From: Streptomyces sp. Mut1
GTDB lineage: Bacteria > Actinomycetota > Actinomycetes > Streptomycetales > Streptomycetaceae
NCBI RefSeq assembly: GCF_030719295.1
Contig: NZ_CP120997.1
Coordinates: forward strand, 2,922,001 to 2,986,000
Reading direction: 5' to 3'
DNA length: 64,000 nt
Below the pieces are notes generated by a model. It did no database searches. It saw nothing but the letters and a program-made list of their open reading frames with translations, and was not told where the DNA came from. The first letter of the stretch is position 1; the number at the start of each line of letters is the position of its first letter. A program made the translations under genes and the position numbers. Positions 8,034 through 16,558 of the stretch are shown here, one piece after another.

Positions 8034-9419
8034 TCAGTGGTGCAGGGCCGCGATGGCCTTCGCGAGCGCTTCGGGGACGTCGTCGATCAGAGTGTGCCGC
8101 CCGTCGCGTACGAGGTGGCGCCCCGCGACGACCGTGTGGCGGACATCAGCGGCGGAGGCGGCGAATACGGCTGTCTCGGCCGCCAGCCGCGGCGATGGCC
8201 CCGCTGTCCTGACGGAGTCCAGGGCCACGGTCACCAGGTCGGCGGGCGCGCCCGGTTCGAGGACGCCCGCGTCGGGCCGGCCGAGTGCGGCGTGGCCGGT
8301 GGCGGAGGCGGCGCGCAGCAGGGCGGCGGCGGTCCAGTGGCCGCGGCGCCGGGTGCGCAGGCGCTCGTTGAGTTCCATCGCGCGCGCCTCCTCGAAGAGG
8401 TCGATCACGGCGTGGCTGTCGCTGCCGAGCGAGAGCGGGGAGCCGGCGTGCTGGAGGGCGGCGGCGGGGCCGATGCCGTCGGCGAGGTCGCGTTCGGTGG
8501 TCGGGCACATGCAGGTGCCGGTGGCCGTGGAGCCGAGGAGCGCGATGTCCTCGTCGGTGAGGTGGGTGTTGTGGATGCCGGTGGTGCGGGGTCCGAGGAC
8601 GCCGTGGTCGGCGAGGAGCCGCGCGGGGGTGCGGCCGTGGGCGGCGAGGCAGGCGTCGTTCTCGGCGGTCTGCTCGGAGAGGTGGACGTGGAGCGGTGCC
8701 CGCCGCTCGTCGGCCCACCGGGCGACGGTGGCGAGCTGACCGGCCGGGACGGCCCGTACGGAGTGGACGGCGGCGCCGATGACCGTGTGGTCGTCGCCCT
8801 TGAGGAGGGCGGCGCGCTCGGCCCAGGCGTCGGCGGTCGTGTCGCTGAAGCGCAGCTGGTGCCGGTCGGGCTCGCGGTACCGGTCGGGTCCGGATCCGAA
8901 TCCGGCGGAGAGATAGGCGGTGTCCAGCAGGGTGATCCGGATGCCGGCGTCGCGGGCGGCCGCGATCAGGGCCTCGCCCATGGCGTTCGGGTTGTCGTAG
9001 GGGGTGCCGCCCGGCCCGTGGTGCAGATAGTGGAATTCGCCGACCGCGGTGATGCCGGCGAGCGCCATCTCCGCGTACACCGCGCGGGCCAGCGCGTGGT
9101 ACGTGTCGGGCGTGAGCCGGGACGCGACCTGGTACATGGTCTCGCGCCAGGTCCAGAAGGTCCCGGAGCCGACCTGCACGGCGGAGCGCAGGGCGCGGTG
9201 GAAGGCGTGCGAGTGGGTGTTGGCCAGGCCCGGAAGGGTGAGCCCGCGCAGTACGGCCGCGCCGGGCGGGGGCGCGTCGGCGCCGGTCCGTACGCCGTTG
9301 ATCCGCCCGTCGGACACCTCCAGGAGGACGCCCGGCTCGACATGGGTGCCGAGCCAGGCGTGGGACAGCCAGTACGTCTGGGTGACGGGCGTGCCCGTCC
9401 CCTCCGTCGTCAGCGGCAC
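8034..9419 (-). CDS. hutF: Formimidoylglutamate deiminase
   Basis: A 461-aa amidohydrolase-superfamily enzyme converting N-formimidoyl-L-glutamate to N-formyl-L-glutamate and ammonia. Seen: [17 protein letters not shown] (metal HxH), the HutF-typical [33 protein letters not shown] and SLGSDSH. HutF commits this organism to the formylglutamate branch instead of direct hydrolysis to formamide by a HutG-type formimidoylglutamase. The GTG start at 9419 has GGAAGG just upstream and overlaps the preceding gene by ten bases, implying coupled translation. Confidence 0.93.
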   Translation of the reverse strand: MPLTTEGTGTPVTQTYWLSHAWLGTHVEPGVLLEVSDGRINGVRTGADAPPPGAAVLRGLTLPGLANTHSHAFHRALRSAVQVGSGTFWTWRETMYQVASRLTPDTYHALARAVYAEMALAGITAVGEFHYLHHGPGGTPYDNPNAMGEALIAAARDAGIRITLLDTAYLSAGFGSGPDRYREPDRHQLRFSDTTADAWAERAALLKGDDHTVIGAAVHSVRAVPAGQLATVARWADERRAPLHVHLSEQTAENDACLAAHGRTPARLLADHGVLGPRTTGIHNTHLTDEDIALLGSTATGTCMCPTTERDLADGIGPAAALQHAGSPLSLGSDSHAVIDLFEEARAMELNERLRTRRRGHWTAAALLRAASATGHAALGRPDAGVLEPGAPADLVTVALDSVRTAGPSPRLAAETAVFAASAADVRHTVVAGRHLVRDGRHTLIDDVPEALAKAIAALHH

Positions 9420-10663
9420 GCGAGACCTTCCAGTACGTCGGCGAGTGCGGTCACCCCGGCCGCGCAGTCGTCCTCGTCGGCGTGTTCGGCCGGCGAGTGC
9501 GAGATCCCGGTCGGGTTCCGTACGAACAGCATGGCGGTCGGGACCGAGGCGGACAGGATGCCCGCGTCGTGTCCTGCCCCGGTGCCGAGCACGGGGACGG
9601 CGCGGCCGGTGCCCCGGGCGGACCCCTTGAGCAGGGTGCCCAGCTCGTCGCGCAGGGCGTGCTGGAACTCCACGACGGGCGTGAACGACTCGCGGACGAC
9701 GTCGAGGTCGATGCCGGCCCGTTCGGCGTGGTCCCGGGCGGCCCGCTCCACGGCGGCGACGACGGTGTCCAGGGTGTCCTGGTCGGCGGCGCGGGAGTCC
9801 AGCCAGCCGCGCACGAGGGAGGGGATGGCGTTGACGCCGTTGGGCTCGACGGCGACCTTGCCGAAGGTGGCGAGGGCGCCCGCGATTTCCGCTCCCCGGC
9901 GTGCGGCGAGCACGGTCTCGGCGTACGTGAGCATCGGGTCGCGCCGGTCGGCGAGCCGCGTGGTGCCCGCGTGGTTGGCCTCGCCCCGGAAGTCGAACCG
10001 CCAGCGCCCGTGCGGCCAGATCGCGGAGGCGATGCCGACGGGGTCGCCGCTGAGGTCGAGGGCGCGGCCCTGCTCGACGTGGAGTTCGACGAACGCGCCG
10101 ATCCGGGCGAGCCGTTCGGGGTCGGGCCCGATGGCGTCCGGGTCGTGTCCGGCGGCGGCCATGGCCTGCGGGAGCGTGACCCCGTCCCCGTCGCGCAGCC
10201 GGTGCGCGGCCTCGACGGTCAGCTGCCCGGCGGCGAGCCGGGAGCCGACGCAGGCGAGGCCGAAGCGGGCCCCCTCCTCGTCACCGAAGTTGGTGATCGC
10301 CAGCGGCCGGGTGAACTCCGCTCCCCTGCGGCGGAGTTCATCGAGCGCGGCGAACGAGGACACGACACCGAGCGGCCCGTCGAAGGCCCCGCCGTCGGGC
10401 ACGGAGTCGAGGTGCGAGCCGGTAACGACGGCGTCCCCCGCGAGGGGGTCACCGAGCCAGGCCCACTGGTTGCCGTTCCGGTCGACCTCCGGCACCAGCC
10501 CCCGCGCCTCGGCCTGCGCCCGGAACCACGCCCGGCAGTCGGCGTCGGCGGCCGTCCAGGCGTACCGCCGGTATCCCCCGCTGCCGGCGTCCCGCCCGAT
10601 GGGCGCGAGCTCCCGCCACATCTCCTGGAAGGAGGACCCCTCGCCCGGCCGCACGGCCGTCAC
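9410..10663 (-). CDS. M20-family amidohydrolase (annotated type: allantoate/N-carbamoyl amino acid hydrolase); candidate N-formylglutamate deformylase
   Basis: A 417-aa dinuclear-metal M20 hydrolase of the allantoate amidohydrolase/N-carbamoyl-L-amino acid hydrolase subfamily. Metal and family motifs: [57 protein letters not shown] and [12 protein letters not shown]. Its GTG start lies inside the hutU stop (GTGA) and its end overlaps hutF, so it is an integral hut operon member, not a purine gene. HutF yields N-formylglutamate, but no HutG-type deformylase is present. I infer that this enzyme removes the formyl group; N-formylglutamate resembles the N-carbamoyl substrates of the family. Automatic annotation as allantoate amidohydrolase may therefore mislead. 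Confidence 0.85.
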   Translation of the reverse strand: MTAVRPGEGSSFQEMWRELAPIGRDAGSGGYRRYAWTAADADCRAWFRAQAEARGLVPEVDRNGNQWAWLGDPLAGDAVVTGSHLDSVPDGGAFDGPLGVVSSFAALDELRRRGAEFTRPLAITNFGDEEGARFGLACVGSRLAAGQLTVEAAHRLRDGDGVTLPQAMAAAGHDPDAIGPDPERLARIGAFVELHVEQGRALDLSGDPVGIASAIWPHGRWRFDFRGEANHAGTTRLADRRDPMLTYAETVLAARRGAEIAGALATFGKVAVEPNGVNAIPSLVRGWLDSRAADQDTLDTVVAAVERAARDHAERAGIDLDVVRESFTPVVEFQHALRDELGTLLKGSARGTGRAVPVLGTGAGHDAGILSASVPTAMLFVRNPTGISHSPAEHADEDDCAAGVTALADVLEGLACR

Positions 10664-12321
10664 GCCTCGTCCTCCCTCATCGGCACCCGCACACCCTTGT
10701 CCGACGCCACGGACTCCGCGATGTCGTATCCCGCGTCCACGTGCCGGATCACCCCCATGCCCGGGTCGTTGGTGAGCACCCGCCGGATCTTCTCGCCGGC
10801 CAGCGGCGTGCCGTCGGCGACCGTGACCTGGCCGGCGTGGATGGAGCGGCCCATGCCGACGCCGCCGCCGTGGTGGAGGGAGACCCAGGAGGCGCCCGAC
10901 GCCACGTTGACCATGGCGTTCAGCAGCGGCCAGTCGGCGATCGCGTCGGAGCCGTCGAGCATGGCCTCGGTCTCGCGGTACGGGGAGGCCACGGAACCGC
11001 AGTCCAGGTGGTCGCGCCCGATCGCCAGCGGCGCCGCGAGTTCGCCGCTCGCCACCATGTCGTTGAACCGCTCGCCGGCCCGGTCCCGTTCGCCGTAGCC
11101 GAGCCAGCAGATACGGGCGGGCAGCCCCTGGAAGTGGACGCGCTCGCCGGCCATCCTGATCCAGCGGTGCAGGGACTCGTTCTCCGGGAAGAGTTCGAGC
11201 AGCGCCTTGTCCGTCTTGTGGATGTCGGACGCCTCACCGGAGAGCGCCGCCCAGCGGAACGGGCCCTTGCCCTCGCAGAACAGCGGCCGGATGTAGGCCG
11301 GGACGAAGCCGGGGAAGTCGAAGGCCCGCTCGTACCCGGCGAGCCGCGCCTCGCCGCGGATCGAGTTGCCGTAGTCGAAGACCTCGGCGCCGGCGTCCAT
11401 GAAGCCGACCATCGCCTCGACGTGCCGGGCCATGGACTCGCGGGCCCGCTGGGTGAAGTCGGCGGGCTTCTCGGCCGCGTACGAGGCCATGTCGTCGAAG
11501 TCGACGCCGGCCGGGAGGTAGGCCAGCGGGTCGTGGGCGCTGGTCTGGTCGGTGACGATGTCGACGGGGGCGCCCTCGGCGAGCATCCGGGGCAGCAGCT
11601 CCGCCGCGTTGCCGAGGAGGCCGATGGAGAGCGGGCGGCGGGCGTCCCGCGCCTCGACGGCGAGCTGGAGGGCGTGCTCCAGGGAGTCGGCGCGCACGTC
11701 GAGGAAGCGGTGCTCGATGCGGCGTTCGATGGCGCGCGGGTCGCAGTCGATACAGATCGCGACGCCGTCGTTCATGGTGACGGCGAGCGGCTGGGCGCCG
11801 CCCATCCCGCCGAGTCCGGCGGTCAGGGTGATCGTCCCGGCCAGCGTGCCGCCGAACCGCTTCGCGGCGACCGCGGCGAACGTCTCGTAGGTGCCCTGGA
11901 GGATGCCCTGCGTGCCGATGTAGATCCACGACCCGGCGGTCATCTGGCCGTACATGGTGAGCCCGAGCGCCTCCAGGCGGCGGAACTCCTCCCAGTTCGC
12001 CCAGTCGCCGACCAGGTTGGAGTTGGCGATCAGGACCCTCGGCGCCCACTCGTGCGTCTGCATGACCCCGACCGGCCGCCCGGACTGGACGAGCATCGTC
12101 TCGTCCTGCTTGAGCGTGCGCAGCGTACGGACCATCGCGTCGAACGAGCGCCAGTCGCGGGCCGCCTTGCCCGTGCCGCCGTAGACGACGAGCTTGTCGG
12201 GGTGCTCGGCGACCTCGGGATCGAGATTGTTCTGCAGCATGCGCAGGGCGGCTTCCTGCTGCCATCCCAGGGCACTCAGTTCCGTACCGCGCGGCGCCCG
12301 TACGGGGCGGGGTCCTGACAT
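10660..12321 (-). CDS. hutU: Urocanate hydratase
   Basis: A 553-aa urocanase of normal length, converting urocanate to imidazolonepropionate with tightly bound NAD. Hallmarks: [34 protein letters not shown], the Gly-rich [12 protein letters not shown] dinucleotide region, [14 protein letters not shown] DQTSAHDPL, and [16 protein letters not shown]. It is the first gene of the hut operon. A GGAGG lies eight bases before the ATG, and a double inverted repeat lies 20-56 bases upstream. No histidine ammonia-lyase gene is in the window; in Streptomyces hutH is usually elsewhere. Confidence 0.96.
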   Translation of the reverse strand: MSGPRPVRAPRGTELSALGWQQEAALRMLQNNLDPEVAEHPDKLVVYGGTGKAARDWRSFDAMVRTLRTLKQDETMLVQSGRPVGVMQTHEWAPRVLIANSNLVGDWANWEEFRRLEALGLTMYGQMTAGSWIYIGTQGILQGTYETFAAVAAKRFGGTLAGTITLTAGLGGMGGAQPLAVTMNDGVAICIDCDPRAIERRIEHRFLDVRADSLEHALQLAVEARDARRPLSIGLLGNAAELLPRMLAEGAPVDIVTDQTSAHDPLAYLPAGVDFDDMASYAAEKPADFTQRARESMARHVEAMVGFMDAGAEVFDYGNSIRGEARLAGYERAFDFPGFVPAYIRPLFCEGKGPFRWAALSGEASDIHKTDKALLELFPENESLHRWIRMAGERVHFQGLPARICWLGYGERDRAGERFNDMVASGELAAPLAIGRDHLDCGSVASPYRETEAMLDGSDAIADWPLLNAMVNVASGASWVSLHHGGGVGMGRSIHAGQVTVADGTPLAGEKIRRVLTNDPGMGVIRHVDAGYDIAESVASDKGVRVPMREDEA

Positions 12322-12340
12322 GGCGGTGCCTCCTCGCGAC

Positions 12341-12377
12341 TGTGAACTTTCTATTCACATCTTGGGTGGGTGAATAG
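12341..12377. promoter_or_regulatory. Overlapping inverted repeats upstream of hutU (likely operator)
   Basis: Three GTGAA-type half sites form two dyads sharing the middle site: TGTGAA-7 bases-TTCACA (12341-12359) and CTATTCAC-11 bases-GTGAATAG (12351-12377), both perfect. They sit just upstream of the hutU ribosome site and before the divergent roadblock operon, where a hut repressor could act. The cognate protein is not known from the sequence. Confidence 0.6.
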
Positions 12378-12566
12378 CTCCAGTCAACAGTCCCGGCCGG
12401 AAGGCCCCCGCAAGCCCTCAGGAGCGGTCCACTCCGCTTCGCTGCGGGGCATTCTCCGGCAGCCACCTGCATGTACCGATGGAAAATGCCAGAACCCCCA
12501 CCTGGACAGAGCACGTTGCGTAACCTCAGGGTCACAGCCGAACAGCGTGTCGGAGGGGAAATCCGC

Positions 12567-12974
12567 GTGCCCGGAATTGACGAGTGCCTGCTCGACGTCA
12601 TGAGACTGCCCGGTGCCCGGGGTGCCGCCGTCGTCGACTGGACGAGCGGTCTCGCCCTCGGCACCATCGGTGAATCGCCCAACGGCGACCACGAGGCCAC
12701 CGCCGCGGAGACCGCCGAGGTGGCCCGGATGGCGGCCGAACAGCCCGCCTTCGCCATCGGGTTACCGGACCCGCCGGCCGCCGGGGAGCCGGCCGTGCCG
12801 CCGGTCGAGGACGTCATCGTCACCACCCGCGCCGGCTACCACATCCTGCGGTTCGTGGAGACGGACTTCGACAGCAGCGTCTTCCTCCACCTGTGGCTGG
12901 ACCGCGCTGAGGGCAATCTCGCGCTCGCCCGGATACGGCTGGGAGAAATGGCCGAGCGGCTGGTCCTCGCATGA
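12567..12974 (+). CDS. Roadblock/LC7-like protein, TTA-containing
   Basis: First gene of a four-gene plus-strand operon; 135 aa from GTG 12567, chosen because GGAGGGG lies eight bases upstream. The core GARGAAVVDWTSGLALGTIG closely resembles GTTGVALVDYTSGMALGTLG of the last operon gene, and the C-terminus (FLHLWLDRAEGNLALARIRL) matches FLYLVLDAGRANLAMARHQL there, so the two are paralogues. Roadblock/LC7 proteins regulate small GTPases of the MglA/CvnD type. Codon 66 (12762-12764) is TTA, rare in Streptomyces and dependent on the bldA tRNA in this window. The end overlaps the next start (ATGA). Confidence 0.75.
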   Translation: MPGIDECLLDVMRLPGARGAAVVDWTSGLALGTIGESPNGDHEATAAETAEVARMAAEQPAFAIGLPDPPAAGEPAVPPVEDVIVTTRAGYHILRFVETDFDSSVFLHLWLDRAEGNLALARIRLGEMAERLVLA

Positions 12975-13762
12975 CAGCCGCCCTAGCGGGGGAGTCCGCC
13001 GGCGCGCCGGTCCTCTCGCCCATGCTCCAGCGCCTCGCCGCCGAGCGGGCCACCGGCGCACTCATGCGCGACCGGGGCACGCTGTACCTCGCCGACGGCG
13101 AGGTGGTGCACGCCGAATCGCCGGCGACGCCCGGCATCGACGTCCTGCTCACCCGGGGCGGCGCGCTGCGGCGCGAGGGCTGGTGGGACGCGGTCGCCGA
13201 GGCGGGGGTCGGCCGGCGGGTCGGGCGGTACCTCGTGGACAGCGGCCGGGTGCCCGGCGGGGCGCTGGAGCTGTGCCACCTGGGCGCGCTGTACGACGCG
13301 GCGTTCTTCGCCCTCGCGCCGACCCGGACGCCCGCCCGTTTCCGTTACGGCGTCGCGCACTGGATCGGCCCCGTGCGCCCCGTCCCCGCGGCCGCCGTGC
13401 AGCGCGAGACGCTCCGGCGCCGGGAGCTGCTGGACCGGATCTGGCCGGACGCGGCCGGGGACACGGCCCCGCTGACGCGGACCGGCCGTCCCGCCGACGC
13501 GCCCGTACCGCCGCGCCAGCGCCGGGTGCTGGAGCGGGTGGACGGGGCGCGTACGGCCACCGACATCGCGCAGGAGCTCGGCAGATCCGCGTTCCACACC
13601 CTGGTCGACCTGCGGCGCCTCACCGCCGCCGGGCTGGTCGAGGCGGTCCCGCAGGCCGCGCTCGCCGCCTCCTCGGCGGACCGGATCGCCCTCCCCGAGG
13701 TCACGGCCGACCCCGACGTCGCCCTGTTGCGCCGGCTCCGAAACGCATTGGAGGCCCTGTGA
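12971..13762 (+). CDS. DUF4388-like protein with C-terminal winged-helix domain
   Basis: A 263-aa soluble protein starting inside the previous stop (ATGA). The N-terminal half (MLQRLAAERATGALMRDRGTLYLADGEVVHAES) resembles DUF4388/PATAN domains found with response regulators and GTPase systems. The C-terminal part (PPRQRRVLERVDGARTATDIAQELGRSAFHTLVDLRRLTAAGLV) reads as a winged helix. Encoded between roadblock proteins, it is probably a partner or output of the same signalling complex; this is inference. Its GTGA end could couple to the next gene, although a better start exists 42 bases downstream. Confidence 0.7.
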   Translation: MTAALAGESAGAPVLSPMLQRLAAERATGALMRDRGTLYLADGEVVHAESPATPGIDVLLTRGGALRREGWWDAVAEAGVGRRVGRYLVDSGRVPGGALELCHLGALYDAAFFALAPTRTPARFRYGVAHWIGPVRPVPAAAVQRETLRRRELLDRIWPDAAGDTAPLTRTGRPADAPVPPRQRRVLERVDGARTATDIAQELGRSAFHTLVDLRRLTAAGLVEAVPQAALAASSADRIALPEVTADPDVALLRRLRNALEAL

Positions 13763-13800
13763 TACGCGCGCTCAGACAGCGTGCCGGAAGGAGACAGCTG

Positions 13801-14256
13801 ATGGTGCCCGAAGCCGAAGCGCAGGACCTCCTGGCCGAGCTCCAGCGGTTACGGGCCCGGGTCCCGCTCCTCTCCGGCGCCCTGGCGGCCAGCACCGACG
13901 GCCTGGTCCTGGCCCACGACACACCGGGGGTGGAGGCCGAGGGGGTCGCCGCGCTGACCGCCGCCGCGCTCGGCGTCGCCATCCGAATGACGGACGCGAC
14001 CGGCCGGGGCGGCTTCCGTGAACTCCTCGTGCGCGGCGAGACGGGCTACATCGCGACGTACGCCGCGGGCTCCCAGGCCGTCCTGACGCTGCTGGCCGAG
14101 GACCGGATCAACGTGGGGCGGCTCCATCTGGAGGGCCGCCGGGCCGGCTCCCGCATCGGCGCGCTGGTCGACGGCGCCCTGGACCGCGCCCCGCAGGCCG
14201 CGCCCGTACCGCGCCCCCAGCAACAGCCCGGTGCGCTCCCGCACCGTCCGACCTGA
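13801..14256 (+). CDS. Roadblock/LC7 domain protein, TTA-containing
   Basis: A 151-aa roadblock protein: an N-terminal helix (AQDLLAELQRLRARVPLLSG), then ALAASTDGLVLAHDTPG and FRELLVRGETGYIATYAAGSQAVLTLLAE, the usual LC7 beta-sheet layout, and a Pro/Gln-rich tail. The ATG at 13801 follows AAGGAG by seven bases; a GTG at 13759 overlapping the previous stop is a possible longer start. Codon 17 (13849-13851) is TTA, the second TTA gene in this operon. Partners are probably the neighbouring roadblock proteins; no GTPase gene accompanies them, unlike conservons (cvn operons). Confidence 0.78.
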   Translation: MVPEAEAQDLLAELQRLRARVPLLSGALAASTDGLVLAHDTPGVEAEGVAALTAAALGVAIRMTDATGRGGFRELLVRGETGYIATYAAGSQAVLTLLAEDRINVGRLHLEGRRAGSRIGALVDGALDRAPQAAPVPRPQQQPGALPHRPT

Positions 14257-14317
14257 TGACCCCCAACCACAACGTGACCGGCCGCAACGGCCGGCCAGGG
14301 AAAGGAAACACCTACTC

Positions 14318-14692
14318 ATGGCGAACACCGAAGCGTCACTGAAGGAAGCGATGTCGTCCATCGAGGGCACCACCGGTGTCGCCCTCGTCGACTACACGAG
14401 CGGCATGGCGCTGGGCACCCTCGGCGGCGGCAAGGAATTCAACCTGGAGGTCGCGGCCGCCGGCAACACCGACGTCGTACGTGCCAAGCTCCGCACGATG
14501 GAGCACCTCGGCATCCAGGACGAGATCGAGGACATCCTCATCACTCTCGGCACCCAGTACCACCTGATCCGGCTCCTCAAGTCCCGGGGCAACACGGGCC
14601 TCTTCCTCTACCTGGTGCTGGACGCCGGGCGGGCGAACCTGGCGATGGCGCGGCACCAGCTGAAGAAGATCGAGGCGGACCTGGAGGTCTGA
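14318..14692 (+). CDS. Roadblock-like protein, paralogue of the first operon gene
   Basis: A 124-aa protein, last in the operon, from ATG 14318 with AAAGGAAA upstream. It shares the VDYTSGMALGTLGGGKEFNLE core, a regulator-like helix (VVRAKLRTMEHLGIQDEIEDILITLGTQYHLIRLL) and the C-terminal LAMARHQLKKIEADLEV helix with the first gene. Unlike that gene it has no TTA codon and no linker insert. Sixty-two bases separate it from the previous gene. A large inverted repeat follows. The biochemical role is unknown; GTPase regulation is inferred from the fold. Confidence 0.75.
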   Translation: MANTEASLKEAMSSIEGTTGVALVDYTSGMALGTLGGGKEFNLEVAAAGNTDVVRAKLRTMEHLGIQDEIEDILITLGTQYHLIRLLKSRGNTGLFLYLVLDAGRANLAMARHQLKKIEADLEV

Positions 14693-14697
14693 GCGTC

Positions 14698-15152
14698 TGC
14701 CCCGGTCCGGGGCGGAGGGTTCCGTCCTCAATCGCCGGACGGGCTTGGGGGCGTCGTCGTCCGTGGGGTGCGGGTCGCCCACCGTCCGGTGGGTGGGGGC
14801 GGGGTCCCTCCGGGCAGACTCCTCAAAAATGGCGTGTTCACCCAACGACGCGGAGGACCCGGGTCGTACGCCATTTTCTGCGGGGACTCCCCTGCACGCC
14901 CCCACCCGGACGCGTATGCGTCTGCGACAGTCGTCCCACCGGCGTGCAGACGCGTGGCGGCCGGTCCGGGGGCGTGCAGGGGAGTCCCCGCAGGACGACG
15001 AACAGATACCCGGGTACGGCTGCGTACCGGCGGAACGTTCGTCGTCCGAGGAGACGCCCCGGAGGGACCCCGGACCCCACCCGGGACGCGCAGGCGTGCT
15101 CTTCAGCCCGTCCGGCGCTTGAAGACGGAACCCTCCGCCCCGGGACGGGGCA
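14698..15152. repeat. 455-bp nested inverted repeat between convergent genes
   Basis: Several pairs of complementary arms are nested. The outer pair, 14698-14746 and 15105-15152, is about 48 bp with few mismatches and contains the GCCGGACGGGC element common between Streptomyces genes. An intermediate pair near 14803-14827 and 15048-15075 shares GGGTCCCTCCGGG. The inner pair, 14879-14903 and 14968-14992, is a perfect 25-bp match. No gene is apparent inside. It could serve as a bidirectional terminator or be a decayed mobile palindrome. Confidence 0.85.
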
Positions 15153-15160
15153 ACCGACAC

Positions 15161-16000
15161 CTACTCCACGAACAGGCCCCTGGCCACCGCCCCCGCGTCG
15201 AACTCCTCCAGGCGGGCCTGGGCGTCGGGCAGGGCGTCGCACATGGCCTCCAGCAGGACGCGCCCCAGCAGCATCGGCGCGCAGGCCGTGTCGAAGGCGA
15301 GGCCGGTGCCCACGGCGGCCGGGATCAGCAGGTCGCTGTGGCGGGCGACGGGCGCGAACGCGGAGTCCGCGACGGACACCACGGTGAGCCCCCGGTCACG
15401 CGCGTACGCGAGGGCGTCCACCACCTCGCGCGGGTGGCGCGGCAGCGCGAAGCAGATCAGCGCCGTCGCCCCGGCCCGGCGCGCGGCGTCGATCCGGTCG
15501 TGCAGCATGCTGCCGCCCTCGTCGAGCACCCGGACGTCCGGGTGCACCTTCGCGGCGAAGTACCCGAACCCCCGCGCCTGCGAGGACGCGGCGCGCAGGC
15601 CCAGCACCGGCAGCGGGCGGGAGGCCGCGAGCAGGCGGCCGGCCCGTTCGACGGGGCCCGGGTCGGCGAGGAGTTCGGCGAGGTGGCGCAGGTTCTCGAT
15701 CTCGCCGAGCACCGCCTGCTGGTACTCGTTGTACGTCTCCTCCCCCGTCTCCGGGCCCGCCGGGGCGACCTCGCGCAGGTGCTTGCGCAGGGCGGGGTAG
15801 CCGTCGAAGCCGAGAGCGACGGCGAACCGGGTGACGGAGGGCTGGCTGACGCCGGCCAGTTCGGCGAGTTCGACGCTGGAGAGGAACGGGGCGTCACCGG
15901 CCCTGCGCACCATCGAGTGCGCGATGCGCCGCTGCGTGGGCGTGAGCCTGCGCCCCTCGAACAGCTCCTGCAACCGCGCGGCCGGGCTGCTCCCGCTCAT
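15161..16000 (-). CDS. MurR/RpiR-family transcriptional regulator (HTH + SIS)
   Basis: A 279-aa regulator. The N-terminal helix-turn-helix spans about residues 1-80 (LTPTQRRIAHSMVRRAG, VELAELAGVSQPSVTRFAVALGFDGYPALRKHLRE); the C-terminal SIS sugar-phosphate-isomerase-like domain runs from about 110 to 260 (LLAASRPLPVLGLRAASSQARGF and ICFALPRHPREVVDALAYARDRG). ATG 16000 is chosen because GAGGGGACAGG directly precedes it; an upstream in-frame start at 16063 has no such site. Such regulators sense phosphosugars or related metabolites. Lying beyond the roadblock operon from hut, its target is not fixed by context; the hut operator and the palindrome at 16241 are candidates. Confidence 0.88.
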   Translation of the reverse strand: MSGSSPAARLQELFEGRRLTPTQRRIAHSMVRRAGDAPFLSSVELAELAGVSQPSVTRFAVALGFDGYPALRKHLREVAPAGPETGEETYNEYQQAVLGEIENLRHLAELLADPGPVERAGRLLAASRPLPVLGLRAASSQARGFGYFAAKVHPDVRVLDEGGSMLHDRIDAARRAGATALICFALPRHPREVVDALAYARDRGLTVVSVADSAFAPVARHSDLLIPAAVGTGLAFDTACAPMLLGRVLLEAMCDALPDAQARLEEFDAGAVARGLFVE

Positions 16001-16558
16001 CCTGTCCCCTCGGTAGATCCGCCGTGCCGAGGTCCGGCGCCGACGAATCCATTCAGCCAGCACAGCCCCTGCATGTCCATATGCAGCCGCCTGCGGCAGC
16101 CCGGGACCGGGCCGTCGCGGAGCCGCCCGAGCGGGGGCCCGGTGCTGGTGCGGATCGGGTCGGCCCTACGGGGAGCGCCACGGGAAATCCGCCCGGCCGG
16201 CGAACCCCGGTGAGCGGCCCCGGCACCCAATACCCTTCCTGGTCAAGGGCGTTGCAGGATGCTGCAACGCCCTTGACCCCCTCGTGGCCCGGTGACATGG
16301 TGAGGGCCGCGCGAGCGAGGAGGGCGGCACACGAAGCCCCTGGACGGGGAGACCGGGGGCGACGGTACGGACGCCCCTCCGCGGATCGGCCGGGCCGGGT
16401 CACCACCCCCGAACGCCGGGCCGCCCCGCTCCCTGCTTCTCCACGCCGGGCCCCATCGCCGGACACCCGGTTCTCCGACCCGTCCGGCGCGTATCAGGAA
16501 CCATTGTTCTCAGTGCTGCCCGGCGCCCTACCCAGGCCGGGCGAGGGGGGATCGGGGC
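16001..16558. other. Gene-free interval between the RpiR gene and the SARP gene
   Basis: No credible gene on either strand. It holds the divergent promoters of the RpiR and SARP genes and the perfect palindrome at 16241-16278. A long open frame from 16024 is a GC-driven shadow that runs into the SARP gene in another frame. Confidence 0.6.
16241..16278. promoter_or_regulatory. Perfect 17-bp inverted repeat
   Basis: Arms GGTCAAGGGCGTTGCAG and CTGCAACGCCCTTGACC around a 4-base loop, about 240 bases upstream of RpiR and 280 upstream of SARP. No convergent genes meet here, so it is not an obvious terminator. The central TTGCAG/CTGCAA core would suit a dimeric repressor. Confidence 0.6.

Noticed and set aside
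7998..10775. Long plus-strand frame over hutF and the M20 gene (925 codons)
   Set aside because: Low-complexity Gly/Val/Arg shadow; both minus-strand genes have intact catalytic motifs.
14768..16213. Plus-strand 481-codon frame across the inverted repeat and RpiR gene
   Set aside because: Covers a palindromic non-coding region and the antisense of a clear HTH-SIS regulator.
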